Source: Monarcha castaneiventris obscurior
Taxonomy: Eukaryota; Chordata; Aves; Passeriformes; Monarchidae
NCBI GenBank assembly: GCA_026261815.1
Contig: JAMPIT010000890.1
Location: forward strand, 7,284,001-7,348,000
Length of the DNA stretch: 64,000 nucleotides
Direction of reading: 5' to 3'
Positions 11,647 to 24,900 of this stretch are shown one piece after another. The notes beneath the pieces are model-generated. The model made no database searches and was not told the DNA's origin. It saw only the letters and a program-made list of their open reading frames with translations. Made by a program: the position numbers and the translations under genes. Position 1 is the stretch's first letter. Every line of letters begins with the position of its first letter.

Positions 11647-14600
11647 GTAAGTAGCTGTATCAAACAGTATTTTTTATCATCTCTGTGGGTGTTCAGACTT
11701 CTGTCAGCTGGTTTGCCTCCACTGTTGTTGTGTCCATGCATGGATTTGATGATTCTAAAATACCTTCAGAAACGTGAGAAGATAATTGCAACTACCTGCC
11801 AGCACACCAATGCCCTGGTAATTTTAGGCTTTACAAAGAGCTGAGAATTTGCATGCATGAATGAATGTGGACGGTACGTATTAGCATATCGTAATTTTTT
11901 TTCAGTATTTATTTGCACACTTACTGACACTTTAATGAGGTTATTATGTTTAGAATTGTCATTTGCTGTCCAAACAAGATTTGAAATCTGAAAGATAACG
12001 AAGTAAGTACAGTTTTGCCAAGTGATGTTAAAATTCTGTTTCCTAATGAACATCTGTCAGAATTTCTCCTAGAATGTGTATTGGTAGCATGTATCCTCAT
12101 GCAAGAACATAGTCAAGGAAGATTCCTTAACTGTAGAATTATTGTTTCCCCAGTTCTTCTAACTGAAAGTATTCTGTCTGTGGGACATTGCTTGAATATG
12201 TGTAAGAGATTCTCGTGCTTACATGAGCGTCTTGAATAATCTTTGATTGAGAATGTTCCTGTGTGGAACATTTAGCACAGTTCTATTCTGTGATTTGAGC
12301 AAAGTCTAACAATAATTCTTAACAAAAACCATTCTGAAAAGTAATGTCATGGTTGTGCACTGGTATAGATCAACATGCTGATTCAAATTTATGGAAAGAA
12401 CTCTGAAATTAAAGCAGGCTTTGAAACCTTCCTTTTAGTTTTTTGTCCGTGGCCCATTAAAGTTTTGTCTTCTGAGGATAGAAACATCAAAATTTCACAT
12501 TTTAATATAAAAAATTTTATCTGCACAAACGTCTTTTTTGTGAGTTACCAAACATGAACTCTTCTGTTCTACTGTGTCTGTGGAGTCATGTCTGGTGGAA
12601 TTTGCTGAAACTCTGAGGTGTGCATATGTTACTGTGAAAAAATCCATAATATTCAAAAATATTTAAAAACATTTTTGTATGTTGCAATACTATATCCACT
12701 TCTTCTGTGACTAATTATCCTTAGCAATACTTTGTTTATTTAACACCTATACATTAGATGTTAAATAAAAGTCTTCCATTGAAATGGCAACAGAAAATAT
12801 GTAAAGTTTGTGGGATTTTTTGTGCTGTTTTATTTTTGGGTTATGTTGTTTGCATGGGGTTTTTTTAAGCAGATGTGACTTGTGCATTTGGTTGTTTTCT
12901 CCCAAATCAAATATGTGGTACTCATGCTGCAGGGATTCATGCTGTTAGCAGATGATATCTTTTTTCCCTTTTTTCTGTCTGTGTTTCCTTGGAGTTTGAT
13001 GGGGAGTAAAAAATAACATAAAACCTTCTCCCCCAAACAGGTATAATTTTCTGGCTGAGATTTGAGTATTAAATGTCATAATAACAACAATAAGTTAAAT
13101 AAATCCTTTTCTTTAGCAACATTCTCGTAAATTAGCGGAACATATTTTTCAGACTTCCCTGGTAAAATGCCTACCTTGTCATGGTTGCAATAACATATTA
13201 CCTCATCCAGGCTGTTGCAATGCAAGAAAAAAAGGAAGTGTTGACTGTTTTTCTATGGAATAACACTTTACCTGTGTTTATCTGGCAAAGATAAATTCCT
13301 TATGAAAATTCCATTGCAAGGGATTGATTGCAGAGAAATTTGAATTAATATACAGAAATAACACAAGACTGCTATGCTCACAGTAAGGGGAACTCAGGAG
13401 GCATGTGCAAATAAATAGTGTTAAAGCTTTGTAATATTGTTAAAACTTTTTGCTCCTTTATTTATCAGATTGTGCAGCTTTTCTGTGAAAGAAATTTTCT
13501 GTGAAAGAAAAAACCTATTAATGATTGGTTCAGCTGTGTTTCTGTTGAATCCAAGTGGCAATTGCATTTACATTCTTCTCTTTTGCATGAGATTTTGAAG
13601 AGCAAGTTGTAACTGTGGCAAGTAGTATCTGTACATCATTTTATTCAAGATGTCAGTACAAGAATACTACAGTCAACTACAAGAATATTGTGATAATATG
13701 AAATTTGGTTAAATGGAAAAACAAAACAGATCAAAGAATACAAGATGTATTTTTCACCCTGTTAGTCACACATTCTGAGAATAGTATACATTGGATGCTT
13801 AAGATCTGGTTTAAGAGATAAGCAGAAAATTTAAATTCATTTCATCATTACAAATTTGCTCTTTTAATTTAAAAAACCAAACATATAAACAAACAAAAAT
13901 CACATTTCTATTTTTTCCTTAATTCAAATTTAAAAGCTAAAAATAGTTGGATAAAAGTGCTACCGGGAATTTGTGTAGCATTGTTTCATGAACGTGGTAC
14001 AAATACTGATTACACTACACTGTGTAATAATTCAGAAATGCTTGATACAGTGCCTCTATGAGTGGTTTGGTTTATATTCTCATATATTCTTTTGTTTCAC
14101 TGTGTAATCTTAAAAGTTGCCTGTTTTGCAGTTGAAAAAACTGAGGAGGTTAACCCCCAAATTAAAGCACTGCTTGGGTTTTTTTGCCTTCGGGACAACA
14201 TCTCCAGTAGTTGAGAGACCACTCTTTAGCCTTGGAGTTCATTTAGATGTGTCATTAAAAGTAAATGGACATTCTGACTTTGGCTTAGATGAGGAATTAA
14301 TCCCTTTGTCAGTAGGGTGTACAGTAATAAAAAAATCTGGAGGCGAGTCTATATTTAGGAAGGAATGGGTAAAGAAGGAGGAAATGCAGTGTTTCACAGG
14401 GAGGAAATGTTCTTGTTTTTGTGGACTGCCCTGCCAAATCTTAAACAGTATTGATTGAGTGGTAAGGGTTACCAGAATGGAAGTTGTTATAGCATATTTT
14501 ATGTTAGTGGCTATAACGTAATTACAGTCAGAATCTGACTGTCAAGGTCATCAGTAAAGTTTGGGTGATGCAATCTCCTGCAGTACCTTTAAATTGTTGT

Positions 14601-17600
14601 ATAATACTTCGGATAGAGCTCTGATTATTTTTCTCATACAGCACACAGATATTTCAGCAGAAATTGCTTTAGAGTACTGTTTTAGCAAGCAAGTAGAAGA
14701 TAAGGCTTGTAGCAGTAAAGATAATATTTCTCATAAAGAACTGTTTGAACTGGAATGCAAACTCCTTAATGTCTTTTCTGTGTTAAAAAGGTCTAATACA
14801 AAACTTAATTATGGAATTAAAACATAAAGCTTAAAATAATTTTTGATAAGGATGAAAGAGGGTCTTCCATGATGAGAAACGCTACACTGTCCTTAAGTGA
14901 CTAACGTGACCATTTTACTACTTTAGGAAGTTGAAAGTAAAATAACAACACAACTACTGCTTGTATTGCAGGGAAGACATTGGAAAATACTCAGGGTTTC
15001 TGCAAATGCTAGTTGCTTTCTAGAGCAGCATGTCAAGGAATCTTCAACTTATGATAGTCCTAAATTTGCTCTGTTTTCCAATATGTATACTGAGAATCAT
15101 TTAAAACATCTTGGGAGTCTTGCAAAAAGAGCCATGTACACAACAGATTGATGTTGAGGCTACTAAATAATTAATTATTAATGTGCTTTCAATAATCAAT
15201 GCCAGTTTAACCTCCTTCACCTTCCTGTGCTTGCAAAGTCTTCTTCTACTGAGAGATCAAGGAATAATTTCTTTCATGTCGATCAAGTTGCCAAAATGGA
15301 CTGGAAGAGGGATAGATGCAGGCAGCTAGCACTGGGACTGATTACAAGACCATGTTAAGGGGTACAAATCTAACAATGGCTGCTAGAAAAACAGGTAGTC
15401 CAAAGTATCATGCACTCTGCAGAATGTGCCACTGCTGATTAATTTTCATTAAAATGCGTCTCAAAACAGAATTAAGTGATCACAGGGCAATTCTTAGTTC
15501 TGTCACCAAATGAAGTACAACTCAGCACCACTTTGTCAATCTTTATCAGCCTTTGGATTAAGAGTTTGTGCTTAGATTTATTCTCCACAAAGAAATCCCT
15601 AAGAGCTGACATGATTTCTGCAATGTCTTTTCTGTGTTTGCCTTCTGCTGATATTATACGTTTCATACCTCAGAACTGCTATTCTGTTTGTTCTTTGTCT
15701 TTCATACTGAGAGTAAAGCTGATGTAAACAGGTTTTGGACTGGTCCTAAACTCATTCCTCATTTAATGAGCATTCTTTCCAGTGTAGTGGTCCTTACATG
15801 TTGTATGATGCATCTGATGTCTCAGACAATAAACCTGTGTACTGCTGCTCTCAATCTGCTGCAATGTGGTTTTCACAGCTACAGACAGAAATTACCTTTG
15901 GTGATCACCAGCACTGTGTTTTATAACAGTGCTGTGTGACAGACAAGAAGGCACTGACTTTTATCACCTGTACAATCGTGCAATATTAAAATCCGTACTG
16001 ATACATATTTTAGGGTATTTGTTTTGTAGCTTGCTGTGCATTACTTTGGTCAGCATGCCTCCCTTAACCTCTCAAAACCTGGGCACTGCCTTCTGTGTTT
16101 CATTGGGAGGAAGGCATGGAGCTGGGTGCTTTAACTGTTTCCATCCACCTCCCTGCTGTGCTCCTTTTCCTCCCCGGCAGCCAGCATGGATTATGGGTAC
16201 TGTAAAGGGACTGTGTTGTGTTGTGTCCTCTCCTTCAGGAAGGCAGGGGAACAGAATACTGAGATACTTGAACTTCTTGAACTTTCCTCTTTAATCTAAA
16301 TATGTTCCTGCCCATCAGTATTGTGTAGTTTGTTACAGCATGAAGTGAGTTGTTTTTTGCCACTTAAACAGGAAAATACATCCTGCTTCTGCCTCCCCTC
16401 CTTGCCATGGAGACTGATGTCCATCTGCTACTGTATTTTACTACTAGGTTATTTTTTCCTTTTATTTGTTTTGTCTCTGAGTTTGTTGTCTAATTTATAC
16501 AGGGAAATAATACAAACTTGTACATAATATACCTTCTCCTAATGCAAAATTGCTTTTTTTAAAAATACCTTTAGAAATGAAACCAGCCATTAACCATTTC
16601 AGTATTTGTTCTGATTTTATGTCTGTGTATCGGTTCATATCTGGATATCCAAGTTGTTCTGGATATGCTACATCCTTTCCTACAACTTCCTTTAACATTC
16701 ATTTTCCCTCCTCATGTCCAATTTCCACTTTTTACTAAAGTACGCTTCAAAATCTATGTGTTTTAAGGTGTGGCAAATTGTCAAACTTTGGTGATGCCAA
16801 ACTAGGATGGTACTTTTTTGGTTTTAATGATTGCCTTCCACCAACCCTTATGAAACACATTGTTTCACCATCAAACCCCTACATACACGGTGTTTGAATT
16901 ACATTTAACCACCAAGTCATGAGCAGGAATGAGTTGTTACAACTGCTCATGGCAGGGAAAAACAGTTCAAGTTACTGGTGCCACATTCACCAGAGGACAA
17001 ATGCTTATGCTGAGGGTTTGGTGTTTGTGGTGCTATATGAAAAATGATAACAGGTTTTCACATAAACAAACTTCAGCAGTAAATGGGTTCTGGAACAGAA
17101 ACTGAGGTGTGCCACATGAAAAAGACTTTCATTCTGTGACTGATTATCAACAGGGTATTCTGCATTTAATTTTGCCATTTCTAGGAGTAAAGAACAATAA
17201 AATTTGCATTTTGTAGTGATGCTTGATTGCTATGAATCATCTTCAGTTTTGATTTTGGCATGCAAGTTGGCTTCTGGATGCTTTTATAGATAAGCTCTGT
17301 GCTGTTTAAATATTTGTAGTAAGAGGACAATAATATTATATCTGAGTTTCCTCTTGGACCCAAAATTAATATAATAAAGTAGTCTCTGGATCTTTAAGAA
17401 ACACTGTTTTCCTGTAGTATTATCTTCAATAGCAGTACAATGTTTTTCTTGCCTTTTAAGTTTTAAATCTTTCTACTTATTCTGCATTTTTCTGTCATAA
17501 CCTTCTTCTGTCTTTGTATCTGCAGTTATGCTGCTGCTATCTTGCCTTGTAAGTGCAATAAAACACAAGGTACTTTGAAGTATTGACCAAACTTACTAAT

Positions 17601-18810
17601 TTTTGCTTAGATGTCTTGGGGTGGGGGAGAGAAATAGGGGGAGAAACAAAGAAAGCTTCTTAGATATTCCTAATTTTTCATCCTAGAAGTTTTGTTGGGT
17701 TAAGACAGAACTCTTCTCACTTTTTCTGCTTTAGGTCCATCACGGTCTCCTCCTTAGAGTTCTCCAGAAGTTTACTTTTCCACTTAAGTATATCCATCTA
17801 GACTTTTTGTCTCATTTCTTACTTTACTTTAATTATTGTGCTGTACTTATGAGTATGACTTACCAAAATTTATTTGCAGTAGAGTATTTTCAGTATGTTT
17901 GAGTTGCATTATTTCTGTTGTGAAGATGCTACCAAGCAGTTCAGGACTACTCTCAGTAGGAACTCAGTGAGCAGCTATCCCTAGAATTAATAGCAGGTTC
18001 TTACTGCATCCACTCTGATCTGTTACATTAAGGGTAGAAAGAAGTAGGACACTGACAAACAGGATATTTGAAAAGGCTTATTTGAAATGAAAAAGCCATC
18101 CACCAGATTATACCTTGCTGAGTCTGTTCATGCATTATGTTGAATACTAGCAGTGTCTTATTTGTAAGGGCAGAAAATAGCTGCACTAAACCTTTTGGAT
18201 ATTGTTCAAAAGAATGAACTGGGAATTCAGTAAAATGCGCTCAATAATCATCAAAAATTCTAAAAATAAGCAGTATTTTGCAATAGGCCTTGATTATATT
18301 TTCTTCAAAAGGAGAAAAATTTTATTTCACCTTGAAGAAAAGATCAACAAACAAAATCAATAAATGAGGCATGGATAACCACTGCATTATAAGCAATGTG
18401 AGTGGGTTTTGCTACATTAGTACATTTAGGGTGACTGCTTTTTATTATAGAATGATCTGCTTACACAGTTTTATTGTTATGTGCAAATGTTTTAATACTG
18501 TGTGCATGTTGCATGTAGATTTCCTCTGTTCGCATAGACTGGCTCAGTCTGGTGACCTTTTCCCAGTAAAAATACTGCATCTGTTGTATAGAAGGGTTTT
18601 CTGACTAGAATGGTGTCCTGCACAAGCTGACCAGTCATATTCCTGGTTTTCTCTGCATTGTCACTTGATTCATTGTTGTGTTGATCATAAGTGTGAAAGA
18701 AACTTTATTATTGCGTGCTGCCTGCATGACTGCATACAGCAGAAACAGTAATTTTTTATTTACTCTGTGTTGCCATCAAACCATGCATCACTAAGATTTC
18801 ATTTAATTTC
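11647..18810. other. Non-coding DNA with a few open stretches
   Basis: Mostly unique AT-rich DNA. Three plus-strand open stretches follow acceptor-like AGs: 14117-14458 (after TTTTGCAG), 14639-14827 (after TCTCATACAG) and 14996-15151 (downstream of a TATTGCAG near 14970). None has a convincing donor or a recognisable peptide. Their lengths are within chance for this base composition. They might be 3' exons of the transcript containing 11569-11646, but nothing in the sequence proves it. Confidence 0.5.
13479..13510 (+). repeat. Exact 2 x 16-bp tandem duplication
   Basis: The 16-mer TTTTCTGTGAAAGAAA occurs twice in direct succession with no mismatch. This is a small recent duplication with no apparent function. 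Confidence 0.95.
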
Positions 18811-18851
18811 ATTTCTCTTTTTTTTTTTTTGTTTGTTTTGTTTGTTTTTAA
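18811..18851 (+). repeat. T-rich simple repeat
   Basis: A T run passes into TTTG/TTTTG units. It could be the relic of a retroposon tail on the minus strand, but no insert body is recognisable beside it. Confidence 0.8.
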
Positions 18852-21800
18852 AGGCCCTGTGGAACTCTCCATGTTCTGAAGGCTTAGTTTACAAACCTAT
18901 CAGCATCTCATTGGTTCCATCATTATTAAATTAAAAAGCAACATCTGGACACTCTGCACTTACGGATATAATTAAATACTGCTGTATATGAAATGAGCTG
19001 CAAGTTACCATTGCTGGCAAAATTCTACTACTTAAGATAATATTGTATTATGAACAGTCAAACATCACTTTTTTGGCAGTATCTTCATTATTAAGTGTAT
19101 CTATGAATAAATTATTAGTAAGCTATGACAAATTTATTATCTGAAATAAAAAATTATTCTTATCATATTGTGCACTTAGTCATCCATTGGTGATTCACTG
19201 CGAGTAAGAAAATCCTTCAGTCATGCTTGTCTCTTGAGATTGAAAAAATACATCTTCAAGATCTGGAAACCTGAGGAAGACGTTATTTTTTAAAACATGT
19301 ATTTTTCATTCTCCAGTAATAATATTATTGCACTGACTGTGAATACAGGGTTAGGACCTTTCAATATGTGGTCTATCTGATAAATGTTCATAATGATGTA
19401 CATAATTCTTATGTGGGATTCAAGAAACATTCCTGTGGGGTATTTGGTAAGCATTTAGAAGGCCAGAATTTACCCAGCTTTATCTCAGGAAACAGAAGAG
19501 CTGATCCCAAAGACATTCACTCTGATTTTTCAATCCATTAGAATAATTGCTTTACTCTACTTTCTATCTAATTTCCCTGCAGCTTCTAAGAGACATTACT
19601 AAGAGAGCATCAAAGTGAGCAAAGTAAACACTGTGTTTGCTGGACATGACTCTGCTACTTGAGTGGATCCTGGTTGTTCAGAGGGGGTGGGTGGGGAAGG
19701 GTAATTCCAAGTTTAGGGCTTTTTAAGCAAGAAACTGGTGAAGTTCACCACTGTCAGTTGTTTCAGTGTAACCTTACCTAGGAATGACTTCATTCACCAG
19801 GATGTGCTCCACTCCCACCCTTACCAGGTAAGGTAAGAAGCCACTTGTGCCGGCAGTTTCCTTTCACCTATTCTCCTAATATACTTTCTTACTAACAAGA
19901 AACAGTACTTGAATCTTTTTATTATGCCATTTCAGTCAGGCCTCACAGTATATAATACAAACATTTACTCAACTGGAGCAACAGTTTAGCACCTGTAGCT
20001 TTAATTTCAAACAGAGGACATATTGCATTCATTCAAAAATAACATTTTACCAGTTATTCTTAAATGGAGTAGAACTGAAAATAAAAGTATTCAGCTAAAT
20101 ATTCATGCCAGCCTTTAAAGTGAATGAAACTTCTTCACTGGGAATGTTGCATTATGTTGGCTGATTCTGTACCACTTAAGATGATGGTACTGTTTCTCAG
20201 TCTTAAATTGTCTTTTCTTTGATCCTAACAGTCATCCTTCAGCATCCTCTCTAGTCCTTTTGGTCAGGCTGCCTGGAATTTCTTTGTGTAAATAATTGCA
20301 TAGTTCTTACTGTACATGTTGGAAATATCTTGTAAAAGGAATTAAGTAGCAAATGCATGATTTAAAGAAACAACGGAAGCAAGCATGTGCATATTATCCT
20401 TTTGAACTTGACCTTTCCTGTTGAACTTGACCTATTACCCCTCTTCCTTCTTTCCTTGGACAAAAATCCTTTTTGTAATCATTGATAGGCATAGAAATGC
20501 CTACCTGTTGCTGCTGTCTGTCATGCTTTCTTTTGTCATCACTGTCTTTATTATGGTAATATTTTCAGTCTTTATCAGATACTGCTCTTTGGAAGAGGAT
20601 AGAGAGAACATTTTTTTATTGTGACTTTTTGGCACAGAGATCTGTATTTCACTTAAAGAAATAAATATGGATAATGGAGAGGGTTGTGAAAAATTATGTA
20701 AGTTAGTGAAAGAAAAAGAATGGAAGAAAATAAATATTTTCAGGATGCCCATGACAAGAAAATTAGTTTCACTTTCTAAATAAAGAAGCTTTTTGCCCAT
20801 TCTTCCTAAGTCTGTGAAAGAATACCTGAAATACTCAATGAGATAGTTTATTTCTCTATCTATTGCATCACAGAGGTGTTGCAAGCAGCCGTCATTTCAA
20901 TGCAAAGCTGAACCCAGCCCTTTGGCTTTTGGGGTAGAGTGTAAAAGTTGGGTTTTTAGATTTCCCATGAAATTACCCATAATTACCAATACCTTTTTTT
21001 TTGGTCATTTCTTTGGTTTATTTGCATTTTTCTATAGCTTTACAAAATAGTAGGAACCAACAAAAAATTACTCAGGTTTGGTATTTTGCTCACATAGCAT
21101 TTGAATGATCTGGAAAAATCATGATTGACAAGTACTATACAGACTTCAAGGATACACAATCAATACTTTGTATGCACAGGCAAGAACTTAATGCTAGCTT
21201 AATTAAAGTCTTAACAGTCTGATCAAAGTTTTTTTTTTAATTATTATGGCAGTAGAGAGTGATACTAGCACATGTAGTTCAAACAGTCAAAAATTAAATA
21301 TATATAATGTTCCCAGTACCTATCTCTTTCTTTGATGTATTTTATTGCTCACTCTTGCACAACCTCTTGTGATCTGAAGCTCAGTGGCTTCTGGTCAGTT
21401 GTGGGAGCCTTGCAGTAAATCTGCTATCACAGCTGCTTGTAGGAGTCTGATAGTAACATTCATGTCTTTCTCCTCATTCTGGAATCCAGTTGAGATCTCT
21501 CTTACATGTTTGTTAACATGCTGTACACCTTGCTCTTACCATTGATTTCAAGTTTATGTGACATCTCTGTTACCCTTCCGACTTTTACCACACTCCAAAG
21601 ATTTCTTTCCTTTGATGGTGAGTAACCTTTTAGCCATGGAGCCTCTGGTGTCATCCAATGCCTGTAATTAGTTGGACTGCTTGTTATTGGAAGATCATTC
21701 ACAGAGTAAGTGCTTGTTCCTGGTATTTGTAAGATACAAACTTCCAGCTGACAAAGCCACCCTACTCTCTTCCCCACACCAAAACCTTGCCAAGTAAATC

Positions 21801-24184
21801 CTATAAAAGGTGTTACACCACACAGCTATAAAAAAGCTGAACAGCTGGTGCAAAAAGGGTAATCGTAACCTGGTCATTTGGTAACTGCCCTTTAGAGCTT
21901 AAGTAAATTATCCTGTAAATATCCAGAAATAAAGTATTCTGTAAATACCCAAGTAAGCCAGGCAAAAACAAATCTTGGTGCCCATGTCGTTAGCTTGATC
22001 CGAAGGCTGTGTCTTGTTCCAGACAGTGGTAACACTGTGTTAACAGAATTGCAACGCTGAAAGTGTATTGGCAAAATACTTTGTTCTCATTCTGAGCATT
22101 GGCATTTAACAGGTGCAGAGGTTTGTTATTTTAACTAGCACACGGTGTTTGTCTCCATTTGATGCTTTGCAAGTGGTACCAGCTAACCTGAGTTTGCTTT
22201 CTGCACTTTCCTCCAGAGACTCCTGAATGTGCAAGTGCAAGGCTGTTTTGCACAGCACAGGAGGGGGAAAAGTAGGAGTTGAGTGAATGGACTTAAAAGT
22301 AACAAAGGTGCAAAAATGTTACAGCTAGAGGAAATATTCTCTAGTAAATTCTGAAAGGCTAAGAAGGAATGAGAGATTTTAACAGTTATGAGCAGTCAAA
22401 AAGGCAGACAAGTCTCAAAAAAATTGGAGTAGTATAGAGAGGCAGAAATATTACATCCTGCTTGATTTGAAGGCAGATTTTTTCTCAGTCAGTGTTCCAT
22501 TTTTGGGATTTTTTAAAATTAATCTTCTGAAGCAATTTCAATATGAAAACACACAGAACAGTGTGAATACTGGCATAGGAATTATTGTGCTGTAACTCAA
22601 TATGCATTTGGGGCAATAAACAATTCCTGTAGGTTATCATGTTTATAAAAGGCATTTAAAATAATTTGTAATGTGATCATGAAGAGTTTTTGTGGGCACA
22701 GGTATTTTGTGCATGGTGAAAGGGCTGGAAATTTTGTTATTGTTTAGTAGATAGGAGATCAGTGGGTTATCTTCTGAAACTGAGTTTACCCAGTTATAAC
22801 CAGTGGTTTTAAGGTATATTTACACTGTTTGGTAACTTCACTAGTTTAAACTGCTCAATATGCTTTAGACTTTTAGGTAAGTGTTAAAACTTAGGAGGAT
22901 AAAGCCAGTATATGTTTTACTAACGAAACAGAATTCTATCCCTGACCTATTATTATTTCTTCCTCAATAGAAGTGCAGTGAGAACTCTATCCAGGCTATG
23001 TACTCACCCTTCATTTCAAAACAGTGCTCTCTTAGTATTCATTTTTTCATTTTTAGTAATAGAAGCTTCTACTTCTTAAGAGTCAACAGAATATTAACAT
23101 TAATGATAAAACAGCAAGAAGGAGCATGAAGGGAAAGGATTCTAAATGAGATTTGGGAAATAGTAATATGTTTCTTTTGTATTGTACAAAAAAGGCATTA
23201 AATTGAAAGCAGAATCTACTGGATACTAGCAATAAAAGGAAAAAAAAAGTTCTGTTTGGTTGCTAGCAAATGCAATCCAGAAAAAAACCTTGCAAAGATA
23301 TATTTTTGTGTGTGTATGTATTAAATTATGCTGGAGTTGAAAGTGCAGGAATTAGATACCATATTATAACTTTATATTCAGTACCAGCTTCATTACTTTC
23401 ATGGAGAATTTAATTCATATCAAAACACCAAGGAAGAGCTTGGTGGTTCTGTTAATGATAAGTTTAATGGTGAAATTAAGTGGTAGCTTTGTATTTGATA
23501 CTAAAATGGAGGGGCTTGATCTATATTGTGTAATGGTGCTTGCATATTGTTGAGTATTTGGAGAGAAATGCCAACACCTGCACTGACATATTACATTTTA
23601 ATCAAAGAATGAGGAAAGCACAACTGTGTAAGAGAAACAGGTGATGGAGGCAGTACGATCTTCATATCCCAAACATATGAAACAGTTTTAAGTGCACACA
23701 TCAAATACATGAGCTTCCCAGTGTGCAAGTATTAAGAAGCATCTGCATGAATATAACTTTGTGTACGTCTATTATTTTATTTTCCAGTCTGTGAAATGAC
23801 TCAGGAGAAAAGATTTATGCAAGACAAATCTACTACAGGAGTCCTGTTGTGTTATGAATAAATTCTGCCAAGAGAATCCCTAAGAAATTGCCAAGTTTCA
23901 GGTATTACAAAAACAAAGACAACATGAAAAAAGAAGTTTCACTGGTTAGAAATAAAATTTGGAAATGGACCAGTTCAGTGGTTCTATCAGGCTTCAAAGA
24001 AGTCAGCTTTTGAGATCCTGTATGTTTTTCAAGCATCTGGGTAGCCTGAAAAACACTTGAGTAATTGCAGAACATGAACAAAAATTCTGAGACTAACAAC
24101 GAACAGTTGGCTTTTCTGCTCGTGCTCCCACTGTCACAAGTTTCTTTGAAGGCTTGTGGAAGTGACCCCTGACTCTGTTTTTAT
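18852..24184. other. Non-coding AT-rich unique DNA
   Basis: No gene or transposon is recognised. A 13-bp direct repeat, TTGAACTTGACCT, occurs twice 19 bp apart near 20404-20435. A 127-codon minus-strand frame at 20501-20884 is within chance expectation for a window of this size. Read as intergenic or intronic. Confidence 0.6.
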
Positions 24185-24194
24185 TTATATATAC

Positions 24195-24247
<53 letters not shown>

Positions 24248-24248
24248 T
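24185..24248 (+). repeat. AT/AC dinucleotide microsatellite
   Basis: A pure AT alternation, interrupted twice by AC, ends in an ACACAC run. It is likely length-polymorphic. Confidence 0.95.
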
Positions 24249-24514
24249 TTATGTATAGGAAAATAAATCCAGGAATTTTTAGTCATTCTTATACCTGGAC
24301 AGAAGTAAGCCCATTTTTTTCTGTGTGAGAAGCTTGCTGAATTGCAAATCTACATATAAAATGAGCTGAAGCCACAGGTAATGTTACTTATCAGACTCTT
24401 TGGAAATGATAAGAGCATTTCAATGAACTCGAGGCAGGGCTAAGAGGTTGTGTCATTTGTGCTTTCCTGGTTTTAATTGGTATCTAGACCTGAGTGTGTT
24501 ACTGTGCTTCAGGA

Positions 24515-24900
24515 GACGCCCCAGTGTGGGCTCTCAGTGGGCTGCAGTTCCTTCAGGGCCTATCCATCTGCTCCAGTCCAGCTCTCTCCAGATGCCACCG
24601 TGTGGGTATCTTCTTCAGTGCCTGGAGCACCTTCTCAGCCTTTTTTTCCTTCACTTCCCTGCATCCTGGTGTTTTTTTCTTGCTCTTTAATGTGTTCTCA
24701 CAGAGGTGCCACCAGCAGCACAGTGATGCTCACTGTGCCCTGTGTGTGGGTCCATTATGGATCTGCCTAGCAGCATTTGTCTGGGACAGGGCAGCCCCTG
24801 ATCTTTTCCCACAGAGGCCACCCTGCAGCCCTCCTGCTGCCAACACAATGCCACATGAACTCATGGGAAAGCAAACAACAGGAAAGCATAACCCCTGAGC
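24515..24900. repeat. Dispersed avian repeat, family not named
   Basis: This island is clearly richer in GC than its flanks. It resembles a sequence found many times in bird genomes: phrases such as CTGGAGCACCTTCTC, GTTCTCACAGAGG and a second ACAGAGGCCACC block recur in that family. It is probably retrotransposon-derived. Open frames of 97 and 134 codons on plus and 63 on minus are by-products of the GC content and should not be called genes. Assignment rests on memory of the family, not on a database search, and the edges are approximate. Confidence 0.45.

Noticed and set aside
14117..15151. Three consecutive plus-strand open stretches that might be exons of one gene
   Set aside because: Acceptor-like AGs are present, but no donors, no shared phase and no recognisable peptides; kept only as a note in the block entry.
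20501..20884. 127-codon minus-strand open frame with a plausible-looking N-terminus
   Set aside because: Several frames of this length are expected by chance in 64 kb at this composition, and there is no splice context or recognisable family.
24494..24898. 134- and 97-codon plus frames and a 63-codon minus frame
   Set aside because: By-products of a GC-rich dispersed repeat.
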